From positions 1 through 8,991 of the forward strand of contig JAJPKI010000136.1 in NCBI GenBank assembly GCA_021323835.1: a DNA stretch of 8,991 nt, given 5' to 3'. The notes beneath the pieces were generated by a model. The model saw only the letters and a list, made by a program, of their open reading frames with translations. It did no database searches and was not told the DNA's origin. Positions 1 through 6,163 of this stretch are shown one piece after another. Numbering within the stretch: position 1 is the stretch's first letter; each line of letters opens with the position of its first letter. Position numbers and translations under genes: made by a program. Source of the DNA: Verrucomicrobiota bacterium (GTDB lineage: Bacteria; Verrucomicrobiota; Verrucomicrobiia; Limisphaerales; UBA11358).

Positions 1-4
1 AAAA

Positions 5-82
5 TGGTCGGGGCGGTGAGATTTGAACTCACGACCTCTTGGACCCGAACCAAGCGCGCTAGCCAGGCTACGCTACGCCCCG
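5..82 (-). tRNA. tRNA-Pro with anticodon CGG
   Basis: Read on the minus strand this folds as a complete cloverleaf. The acceptor arms CGGGGCG (82-76) and CGCCCCG (15-9) pair fully. The anticodon stem CTTGG/CCAAG encloses the loop TTCGGGT, giving anticodon CGG (47-45), which reads the proline codon CCG. The T arm GTGAG-TTCAAAT-CTCAC is perfect, and the D arm has one G-T pair. The discriminator base is A, and the CCA tail is encoded in the DNA (7-5). It is transcribed away from the hopanoid gene. No strong promoter is visible in the 83-195 gap. Confidence 0.97.
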
Positions 83-195
83 AACCATGAGCCGAACAGT
101 TTGCCACCGAAACGCTGATTTGCAATGAAGAAAAATTTTCCGTTGCGTTTAGTTTTTTAATTCAACTTTTCAAACGGGCGAAAATTTTGCAAAGT

Positions 196-2190
196 ATGCG
201 CGTGTTGATTGAAAGTGAAACAAGGATTCCGGCGCAATCGCGCGAAGTGAAAGTGGAATCGGAATTTGAAAAGTCCGTGAACGCGGCAATTTCGCGTTCG
301 CAACAATTTCTTCTCGGCGAACAAAAGCCGGAAGGTTTTTGGAACGGCGAATTGATGGTGGATTCCACGCTCGTTTCCGACATGGTCGTGTTTCATCACT
401 GGGACGGCAGTGTGGACAAGGAATGGGAACGCAAAGCCGTCAATCACATTTTCTCCATGCAATTGCCCGACGGCGGCTGGAACATTTATTACGGCGGCCC
501 GGCGGAGGTGAATGCGACCATCAAGGCGTATCTGGCGTTAAAATTGTGCGGCGTTTCGGTGCGTGACCCGCGAATGCTCAAAGCGCGGCAACTCGCGTTG
601 AGCATGGGCGGCGTGCCGCGCATGAATACATTTTCCAAATTGTATCTTGCGCTCATTGGACTTTTTCCGTGGGAATACGTGCCGACGATTCCGTGCGAAG
701 TGCTGCTCATCGGCAAATGGTTTCACGTCAACTTTTGGGAAATGAGCAATTGGTCGCGCTCAATGCTCATTCCGCTGGCCATCATCAACCATTTCAAACC
801 CACGCGACCGGTCCAAGTGGATTTGGATGAACTTTATCCCGAAGGCATTCACGAACGCGACCTTGCGCTCCAACCCGACCCGGAAAAAGTTTCGTGGCGC
901 AATTTTTTCCTTTGGCTCGACCGCTTGCACAAATTGGCGGAATGGTTTGCCGAGCACAAAATTCATCCATTCCGCAAAAGCGCGCTCAAAAAAGCCGAGA
1001 AATGGATGCTCGAACGCTTTGAAGGGAGCGACGGATTGGCTGCCATTTTTCCGGCGATGCTCAATTCCATCATCGCGCTCAAAGCGCTCGGCTACAAAAA
1101 TGATAATCCAATTTTGCAGCGCGAATTGCGCGAGTTAAAAAAATTGCAACACGAAGAAAAAGATTCCGTTCGCATCGAGCCGTGTTTCTCGCCGGTTTGG
1201 GACACGGCAATTGTCGCAATTTGCCTGCATGAATCGGGCATTTCCGAAAATCATCCCGCATTGAAAAAATCCGCCGAGTGGCTGATGGACCGTGAAATCC
1301 GTTTCGCTGGCGATTGGGTTCATAAAAATCCGGCTAAAGTCGAGCCGAGCGGCTGGGTTTTTGAATTCAACAACAAATGGAATCCCGACGTGGACGACAC
1401 GGCGATGGTTCTGCTCGCGCTCCGAAAAATTCCTACGGACAATCCGCAAAAACGCGACGAATGTTTCAAGCGCGGCATGAAATGGATGATGACGTTCCAG
1501 TGCAAAGACGGCGGCTGGGCGTCGTTCGACAAAGATTGCACGAAAAATTTGCTCGAAAAAGTTCCGTTCGCCGACCACAACGCGATGCTCGACCCTGAAT
1601 GCGCCGACATCACCGCGCGCATTTTGGAATTGCTCGGCTACGAAAATTGGAATCGTAATCATTCGCAAATTGCCCGCGCGATTGAATTTGTTCGCGACCA
1701 TCAGGAACCTGACGGCTCGTGGTATGGGCGCTGGGGCGTGAATTACATTTACGGCACGTGGCAGGTGCTGCGCGGCATGCGCGCGATGAATTGGGACATG
1801 AACGAAGACTGGCTGCAGCGCGGCAAAAATTGGCTCGAAAGCGTTCAGCACGAAGGCGACGGCGGCTGGGGCGAACGTTGCAATACCTACGACGACCCGG
1901 TTTTCAAAGGGCAAGGCCCGAGCACCGCGTCGCAAACCGCGTGGGCGGTCATGGGCTTGTGCGCGTTCGACGACCCGGAAAATCCGGCGCTCAAACGCGG
2001 CATCGAATACCTTTGCCGCACGCAAAATGCCGACGGCTCTTGGACGGAAGCGGAAACTACCGGCACCGGATTTCCAAAAGTGTTTTATTTGAAATACGAT
2101 ATTTATCGGAATGCATGGCCACTGCTCGCACTGGCGACGTATAAAAAAATTTGCGAACGCGCTGCTGCAAAAAACGGCAAGCACTCTTAA
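196..2190 (+). CDS. shc: squalene-hopene cyclase
   Basis: The product should cyclise squalene to hopene or hopanol, the committed step of hopanoid synthesis, as a monotopic enzyme on the cytoplasmic membrane. The sequence shows the class II triterpene cyclase acid motif DVDDTA (residues 398-403; the middle Asp, D400, should be the proton donor). It also shows at least six QW-type repeats, each with Q, two to four residues, then G-x-W, for example QLPDGGW, FQCKDGGW, QEPDGSW and QNADGSW. The length of 664 residues fits the family (about 630-680). I chose ATG at 196; an in-frame TTG at 187 would add three residues, and neither has a Shine-Dalgarno sequence. pyrD follows after 6 bases, suggesting one transcript. 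No squalene synthase (hpnCDE) or hopanoid side-chain gene lies nearby. The family call is very secure. Confidence 0.96.
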   Translation: MRVLIESETRIPAQSREVKVESEFEKSVNAAISRSQQFLLGEQKPEGFWNGELMVDSTLVSDMVVFHHWDGSVDKEWERKAVNHIFSMQLPDGGWNIYYGGPAEVNATIKAYLALKLCGVSVRDPRMLKARQLALSMGGVPRMNTFSKLYLALIGLFPWEYVPTIPCEVLLIGKWFHVNFWEMSNWSRSMLIPLAIINHFKPTRPVQVDLDELYPEGIHERDLALQPDPEKVSWRNFFLWLDRLHKLAEWFAEHKIHPFRKSALKKAEKWMLERFEGSDGLAAIFPAMLNSIIALKALGYKNDNPILQRELRELKKLQHEEKDSVRIEPCFSPVWDTAIVAICLHESGISENHPALKKSAEWLMDREIRFAGDWVHKNPAKVEPSGWVFEFNNKWNPDVDDTAMVLLALRKIPTDNPQKRDECFKRGMKWMMTFQCKDGGWASFDKDCTKNLLEKVPFADHNAMLDPECADITARILELLGYENWNRNHSQIARAIEFVRDHQEPDGSWYGRWGVNYIYGTWQVLRGMRAMNWDMNEDWLQRGKNWLESVQHEGDGGWGERCNTYDDPVFKGQGPSTASQTAWAVMGLCAFDDPENPALKRGIEYLCRTQNADGSWTEAETTGTGFPKVFYLKYDIYRNAWPLLALATYKKICERAAAKNGKHS

Positions 2191-2196
2191 AATCAC

Positions 2197-3288
2197 ATGG
2201 GCTGGCCATATAAAAAATTGGTTCGGCCGGTTCTCTTCGTCCAAAACGCGGAACGCGTCCACGATTTCACGCTCAAACTTCTCGCACACGTCAGCCGTGA
2301 TGCATTTATTTGCAACACGGTCGGAAAATTTTTCTCTGCACCGGAATTGCCGGTCGAATTGTTCGGTTTGAAATTTCCAAATCCGGTCGGCCTCGCCGCC
2401 GGCGTGGATAAATTTGCCGTTGCCGTTCCGATTTGGGAAAAATTGGGCTTCGGTTTTTGCGAACTCGGCGGCGTGACGTGGCATCCGCAGCCGGGAAATC
2501 CGTCGCCGCGAATTTTTCGCGCCGTTACCGATGAAGCCATCGTCAATCGCATGGGCTTCAACAACGACGGCGCGGAAGCGCTTGCGCAAAAATTGACGGA
2601 ATGGAAAAAATCCGGCCGCTGGCCGAAGCATCCGGTCGGAATTAATTTGGGCAAATCCAAAGTTACGCCATTGGAAAAAGCGGCTGAAGATTATGCCAAT
2701 TCGTTTCGCGCACTGCGTGAACTTGCGGATTTTTTTGTCGTCAATGTCAGTTCGCCAAATACGCCCGGCTTGCGACAATTGCAGGACAAATCTGCGCTCG
2801 ATGAAATTCTCGCTGCGCTGCAGCAGGAAAATTCTTTGCGCAAACCGATTCTCGTAAAAATCGCGCCTGACCTTTCGTTTGAAGCGCTCGATGAAATCTT
2901 GGAGTTAGCAAAAACACGAAATGTTTCCGGAATTGTCGCGACGAACACAACCGTTTCACGCCCGCAGACAAACGATTCGCATTTGCAAAAAATTTATTCT
3001 GAGACCGGCGGTTTGAGCGGCAAGCCGTTGCGCGCGCGAAGCACGGAAATCATTCGGCACATTTACAAACAGACGCGCGGACAATTGCCAATCATCGGCG
3101 TCGGCGGAGTTTTCAATGCCGATGACGCGTGGGAAAAGTTTTCTGCCGGCGCAAGTTTGATTCAAATTTATACCGGTATGATTTATGAAGGTCCGGCGAT
3201 TGCAAAAACGATTGTTCACGGCTTGATTTGCAAAATGGAGCGCGAAGGCATCCGTGATTTGAAGGAAATTGCCGGCTCGAAAAATTAA
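2197..3288 (+). CDS. pyrD: dihydroorotate dehydrogenase (quinone), class 2
   Basis: This enzyme oxidises dihydroorotate to orotate in pyrimidine synthesis, using FMN and passing electrons to membrane quinone. Class 2 features are clear. There is an N-terminal helical extension (about residues 1-45) for membrane and quinone contact. The motif MGFNNDG lies at 119-125 and GINLGKSK at 148-155. The stretch N183-V-S-S-P-N-T-P-G-L-R carries the class 2 catalytic serine S186. Later motifs are ILVKIAPD, the FMN-site lysine and asparagine region IVATNTT, and the phosphate-binding GVGGV. The 363 residues match the usual 335-365. The ATG at 2197 lies 6 bases after the shc stop with no ribosome binding site, so translation may be coupled to shc. 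Nothing looks truncated. Confidence 0.97.
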   Translation: MGWPYKKLVRPVLFVQNAERVHDFTLKLLAHVSRDAFICNTVGKFFSAPELPVELFGLKFPNPVGLAAGVDKFAVAVPIWEKLGFGFCELGGVTWHPQPGNPSPRIFRAVTDEAIVNRMGFNNDGAEALAQKLTEWKKSGRWPKHPVGINLGKSKVTPLEKAAEDYANSFRALRELADFFVVNVSSPNTPGLRQLQDKSALDEILAALQQENSLRKPILVKIAPDLSFEALDEILELAKTRNVSGIVATNTTVSRPQTNDSHLQKIYSETGGLSGKPLRARSTEIIRHIYKQTRGQLPIIGVGGVFNADDAWEKFSAGASLIQIYTGMIYEGPAIAKTIVHGLICKMEREGIRDLKEIAGSKN

Positions 3289-3291
3289 AGT

Positions 3292-3367
3292 CGCGCGAAG
3301 AACGCGAAGGAAACGAAGGTGGAATTTTTCTTCGCGAAACTTCGCGAAACTTCGCGGTCTTCGCGCG
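3292..3367. repeat. palindromic TTCGCG-rich intergenic repeat
   Basis: The gap between pyrD and dapF holds an inverted repeat. The left arm is CGCGCGAAGAACGCGAAG (3292-3309). The right arm (3350-3367) is its reverse complement with one mismatch in 18. The 40-base spacer contains a 10-base tandem unit, CTTCGCGAAA, at 3330-3339 and 3340-3349, with a third partial copy starting at 3350. The unit contains the palindrome TTCGCGAA. A long hairpin is possible in either strand. No T-run follows it, so it is not a typical intrinsic terminator. It looks like a dispersed intergenic repeat or a small non-autonomous element, but copy number cannot be judged here. Confidence 0.6.
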
Positions 3368-3381
3368 GCATAAATCTGCTT

Positions 3382-3409
3382 TTGCACTTCTGGCGCAAAG
3401 CGATATTCT
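3382..3409 (+). promoter_or_regulatory. possible sigma70-type promoter of the dapF-like gene
   Basis: TTGCAC (3382-3387) and TATTCT (3404-3409) are 16 bases apart. The -10 box matches consensus at 4 of 6 positions and the -35 box at 3 of 6. If used, transcription would start at or next to the A of the ATG at 3416, giving a leaderless messenger. That would fit the lack of a Shine-Dalgarno sequence. The match is weak and rests on position. Confidence 0.25.
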
Positions 3410-3415
3410 TTCCAA

Positions 3416-4264
3416 ATGCGTTTTGCGTTTTCAAAATATCACGCGTTGGGCAATGACTACATCGTCATTAATCCCAAAGATTTGCCGTCGCCGCTCACGC
3501 CAGAGCAGGTGAAAATTATCTGTCATCGAAATTTTGGAATTGGTTCAGATGGAATTCTGCTTGGCCCGTCGCCGTCGAAAAAAGCGAAGTGCGCGCTCCG
3601 CATTTTCAATCCCGACGGCAGTGAAGCGGAAAAAAGCGGAAACGGCCTGCGGATTTTTTCGCGTTATTTGTGGGACAAAAAAACGGTTCGCGACGGCGAA
3701 TTTTCAATCGAAACGAAAGGCGGCATTGTCAGCGCGCTGGTTTTGGAAAAAGGAAAAACCGTGCGCGTGGAAATGGGCAATGTCAGTTTTTGGAGCAATG
3801 AAATTCCCGTGGCCGGTCCGCGGCGTGAAGTCATCAATGAACCGATTCATTTGCGCGGGCAACAATTTAATTTTTGCGCCGCGACGGTCGGCAATCCGCA
3901 TTGCGTGCTGCCTTTAAAAAAAATCACCGCGGATTTGGCGCGGCAGCTCGGGCCGCTGCTGGAAACGCACGCGCGTTTTCCGAATCGCACCAATGTGCAA
4001 TTGATGCAAGTGCTCGACCGCAACAATATCCAAATCGAAATCTGGGAACGCGGCGCGGGTTACACGCTGGCCAGCGGCAGCAGCAGCAGCGCATCGGCAG
4101 CGGTGGCGCACAAGCTCGGGTTGGTTGACCGTGACGTGACGGTTCACATGCCGGGCGGAAAAATTCAGATTCAAATCGGCGAAAATTTTTCCATTCGCAT
4201 GACCGGCGGCGTGACGAAAGTGGCCGACGGCGTAATGGCGAAGGAAATGTTCGGCGGCAAATGA
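3416..4264 (+). CDS. dapF: DapF-family epimerase with both catalytic cysteines replaced by serine
   Basis: The fold family is diaminopimelate epimerase, which normally converts LL- to meso-diaminopimelate for lysine and peptidoglycan using two cysteines as acid and base. Family landmarks are KYHALGND (7-14), GIGSDG (41-46), IFNPDGSE (63-70), VGNPHC (158-163), the NRTNV segment and WERGAG (210-215). Residues matching E. coli substrate contacts are kept: N13, N65, N160, N193, E211 and R212. The catalytic positions are not. The CGNG motif is S74-GNG, and the second ACGTG motif is A-S220-G-S-S, with codons AGC at 3635-3637 and 4073-4075. The GAGET glutamate is Tyr216. A run of AGC codons at 4079-4090 encodes S222-S225. 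Length (282) and frame are normal, so this is not decay. It may be a slow epimerase, a paralogue acting on another substrate, or a non-racemising enzyme. The family is near certain; the reaction is open. Confidence 0.88.
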   Translation: MRFAFSKYHALGNDYIVINPKDLPSPLTPEQVKIICHRNFGIGSDGILLGPSPSKKAKCALRIFNPDGSEAEKSGNGLRIFSRYLWDKKTVRDGEFSIETKGGIVSALVLEKGKTVRVEMGNVSFWSNEIPVAGPRREVINEPIHLRGQQFNFCAATVGNPHCVLPLKKITADLARQLGPLLETHARFPNRTNVQLMQVLDRNNIQIEIWERGAGYTLASGSSSSASAAVAHKLGLVDRDVTVHMPGGKIQIQIGENFSIRMTGGVTKVADGVMAKEMFGGK

Positions 4265-4795
4265 TTAAAACTGGTCTTCTTTTTCTTTGAACAGCACGTT
4301 GAACGTCGTCAGTGAGCCGTAACTGCGTGTGATGTATTGCTGCATCTCGACTTTTTCGCCGTCGCTCAATTTTTCGTGTGCGTTGATTTTTTGTTCCAGC
4401 ACCCGCAAATTATTTCGGACCATCACGATTTTGTGAAAAAAAGTTTCGAGCGGAACTTCTTTCGTTTGCAGCGTCGCGTCCGCCGGATGCATGACCAATT
4501 TGCCGCCGTGCCAGCGCACGCCGAGCTTGTCCACGACCGAATTCGGCTTTTCCAATCCCAATTTTTCAATCGCCGCTGCGACGGTTTCGCCAACGAATTG
4601 TTTTAATGGCATTTCCAATCCGCTCGCAGCCATTTGTGGTTCGGCGGGTTGAAGCCCGCTTGGCTCCGGCGCAACGGCGCGTTTGCCGTCGTTAAATTGG
4701 ATTTCCGCCGTTGTATCTGAAATGGATTTTACGACGCCGAGTCCGTATTGCGGATGGCGCACGTTCATGCCGATGTGCAACGCTTCAAGTTTCAT
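4265..4795 (-). CDS. conserved-looking protein of unknown function with possible N-terminal small beta-barrel domain
   Basis: The 176-residue product is soluble, with no signal peptide or membrane segment. Residues 7-40 (HIGMNVRHPQYGLGVV, then alternating strands ending FNDGKRAV) resemble the small barrel domains of the CarD N-terminus or the UvrD/PcrA C-terminus, where a Phe/Tyr-Gly-x-Gly-x-Val turn follows a basic-hydrophobic strand. Residues 41-60 are Pro/Ala-rich and look like a linker. Residues 62-172 look mostly helical, with charged helices around 116-155 that could self-associate. The ATG at 4795 starts directly with the barrel; the frame is open to 4903, but the extra 36 residues look like intergenic sequence. 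Its stop abuts the dapF stop with no gap. A nucleic-acid-binding or RNA polymerase-binding role is only a guess from the first domain. Confidence 0.75.
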   Translation of the reverse strand: MKLEALHIGMNVRHPQYGLGVVKSISDTTAEIQFNDGKRAVAPEPSGLQPAEPQMAASGLEMPLKQFVGETVAAAIEKLGLEKPNSVVDKLGVRWHGGKLVMHPADATLQTKEVPLETFFHKIVMVRNNLRVLEQKINAHEKLSDGEKVEMQQYITRSYGSLTTFNVLFKEKEDQF

Positions 4796-4921
4796 AAAAA
4801 TAATTAAGCACAGATTTGCGCCGATGCACACGGATTTTGCCTGAAATTTGAATTTAACTATGGCAGCTTCGTCCAACGACAACAGGCAATTTGACTTTGT
4901 CACAAATTAATTGAAACTAGC

Positions 4922-4950
4922 GTCACTTTAAGTCATCTAACGTTTGTAAT
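4922..4950 (+). promoter_or_regulatory. possible promoter of the small membrane protein gene
   Basis: TGTAAT at 4945-4950 matches the TATAAT box at 5 of 6 positions. The -35 region 17 bases upstream (GTCACT) matches at only 3 of 6. Transcription would begin around 4957, four bases before the ATG at 4961. A further TTGACT at 4891-4896 has no good partner at normal spacing. Support is weak. Confidence 0.25.
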
Positions 4951-4960
4951 CGTGGGAATT

Positions 4961-5155
4961 ATGTTTTGGAAAAAAAGGGATAAGGAGCAGCACCGATTTT
5001 ATCTGCTCCCCGGCCAAGGCGGACGCGCATATCGCCGCAAACAAATCCGCATCATCGCGTTGTCGCTGCTCGCTGCGCTGGTCGTTGCTGTCATCATGGC
5101 AGTTATTATGTATTTCATGAATCGCGCGGGGCCGGTTTCAACTTCAATTCAATAA
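4961..5155 (+). CDS. small single-pass membrane protein, function unknown
   Basis: The 64-residue product has a strongly basic N-terminal half (11 Lys/Arg/His against 2 acidic residues in the first 30). A single hydrophobic helix covers about residues 30-53 (I-I-A-L-S-L-L-A-A-L and onward), and an 11-residue polar tail follows. By the positive-inside rule the N-terminus should be cytoplasmic and the short tail periplasmic. There is no cleavage site after the helix, so it is probably an anchored protein. I chose the ATG at 4961, with a weak GGGA just upstream; an in-frame GTG at 4952 would add three residues. It lies 51 bases before surA on the same strand. I do not recognise a family. The clean topology and position favour a real gene. 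Confidence 0.65.
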   Translation: MFWKKRDKEQHRFYLLPGQGGRAYRRKQIRIIALSLLAALVVAVIMAVIMYFMNRAGPVSTSIQ

Positions 5156-5168
5156 ATTCTTGCCACGC

Positions 5169-5196
5169 TTGACCCGTCGCGCGCAATTGTTAGACT
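5169..5196 (+). promoter_or_regulatory. probable sigma70-type promoter of the surA-pdxA operon
   Basis: TTGACC (5169-5174) matches the -35 consensus at 5 of 6 positions. TAGACT (5191-5196), 16 bases further on, matches the -10 consensus at 4 of 6. The expected start of transcription is near 5203, leaving about four bases before the ATG at 5207. It sits inside the 51-base gap after the small membrane gene, so surA-pdxA could be transcribed apart from that gene. Confidence 0.4.
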
Positions 5197-5206
5197 GCAC
5201 GTGCCG

Positions 5207-6163
5207 ATGAAATTATTTCGCTTCGCATTTTTTCTTTTTGCATTTTGTGCTGCCGCGCAGGTGCGCGCGGAGTTGGTTGACGGCGTTGTCGCCGTCGTCA
5301 GCGACCAGGCTATTACGCGCCAGCAGGTGCAGGATTTTGCAATGCCCGCCTTGGACGCGTTGCGACGGCAATACACCAGTGATTCTCCGGAGTTCCAGCA
5401 AAAGCTCAACGACGTGCTCACGAACAGCCTTGAGTTGCTCATCGAGCGACGATTGATTTTGCGCGAGTTCGATTCGGAAGGTTATCACATGCCGGACAGT
5501 TATCTCGACCAGCTGGTGCAAGACCGCATCCGCGAACGTTATGGCGACCGCGTGACGCTGACAAAAACGTTGCAGGCCGAAGGCATAACGTTCGAACAAT
5601 TCTGCCAGGATGTGCATGACCAGACGATTGAAAGTTACATGCGTTCAAAAAAAGTGACGCAAGAAATCGTCATCTCGCCATTTCAAGTCGAGCAATATTA
5701 CAAAGCGCATCAGGACGATTACAAAGTCGAAGACCAGGTGAAACTGCGCATGATTGTGCTTAACAAAACCGGCGACGACGACACAAACACGCCCGCGCTC
5801 GTCAATGAAATCAAAAGCGAACTCAAGAAAGGCCTGCCGTTCGCGCAATTGGCGTCCGTTTATTCGCAAGGCTCGGACGCAAAAAATGGCGGCGACAAAG
5901 GCTGGCTCGACCGCACGGCGTTGCGCAAAGAACTTTCCGACGTTGCCTTTTCTCTTAAGCCCGGCGATGTCAGCGACGTGATTGAAACGCCCGAAGCCTG
6001 TTACATTTTGAAAGTGGAAGAAATGCATCCGGCGCATGTGCGGCCGATTTCTGAAATCCGCGAAGACATTGAAAAAACTCTCCGCGCGCAAAAACACGAC
6101 GAACTCGAACGGCAATGGATTGAATCACTGCGCAAGAAAACGTTCATTCGCATCTTCGCATGA
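5207..6163 (+). CDS. surA: SurA-like periplasmic peptidyl-prolyl cis-trans isomerase
   Basis: The product looks like an exported folding chaperone for envelope and outer-membrane proteins. A Sec signal peptide occupies residues 1-21 (MKLFRF, a phenylalanine-rich core, then AQVRA before ELVDG), with likely cleavage after A21. Residues 22-160 fit the SurA N-terminal helical chaperone region, starting with VDGVVAVVSDQAIT as in SurA proteins. Residues about 178-272 form one parvulin (PPIC) domain, shown by KLRMIVL, the GGDKGWLDR segment and the LKPGDVSDVIET strand-turn. E. coli SurA has two such domains, so this is the shorter one-domain type (318 residues). ATG at 5207 gives a textbook signal peptide; GTG at 5201 would add two residues. 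The pdxA start overlaps the stop as ATGA, indicating coupled translation. SurA-PdxA order also occurs in proteobacteria. Confidence 0.88.
   Translation: MKLFRFAFFLFAFCAAAQVRAELVDGVVAVVSDQAITRQQVQDFAMPALDALRRQYTSDSPEFQQKLNDVLTNSLELLIERRLILREFDSEGYHMPDSYLDQLVQDRIRERYGDRVTLTKTLQAEGITFEQFCQDVHDQTIESYMRSKKVTQEIVISPFQVEQYYKAHQDDYKVEDQVKLRMIVLNKTGDDDTNTPALVNEIKSELKKGLPFAQLASVYSQGSDAKNGGDKGWLDRTALRKELSDVAFSLKPGDVSDVIETPEACYILKVEEMHPAHVRPISEIREDIEKTLRAQKHDELERQWIESLRKKTFIRIFA

Noticed and set aside
1719..2144. A 141-codon plus-strand frame inside shc
   Set aside because: It sits in another frame of the conserved QW-repeat region. The product is Arg-rich and low in complexity, so it is a shadow.
1135..2778. 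A 547-codon open frame on the minus strand across shc and pyrD
   Set aside because: It lies fully antisense to two clearly identified genes. Its product is rich in Arg, Phe, Ala and His with no recognisable motif, as expected from a mirrored frame opened by the codon bias of the sense genes.
3292..3367. The palindromic repeat as a CRISPR unit or a classic intrinsic terminator
   Set aside because: The repeated unit is only 10 bases, with no unique spacers, and no T-run follows the hairpin on either strand.
3416..4264. The dapF-like gene as a pseudogene because its catalytic cysteines are missing
   Set aside because: Frame, length and most other conserved residues are intact, and only the acid/base positions and neighbours are altered. 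That is not the pattern of decay.
4796..4903. An N-terminal extension of the minus-strand unknown gene to an ATG at 4903
   Set aside because: The added 36 residues fall in AT-rich repeat-like intergenic DNA, and the folded domain begins at the ATG at 4795.
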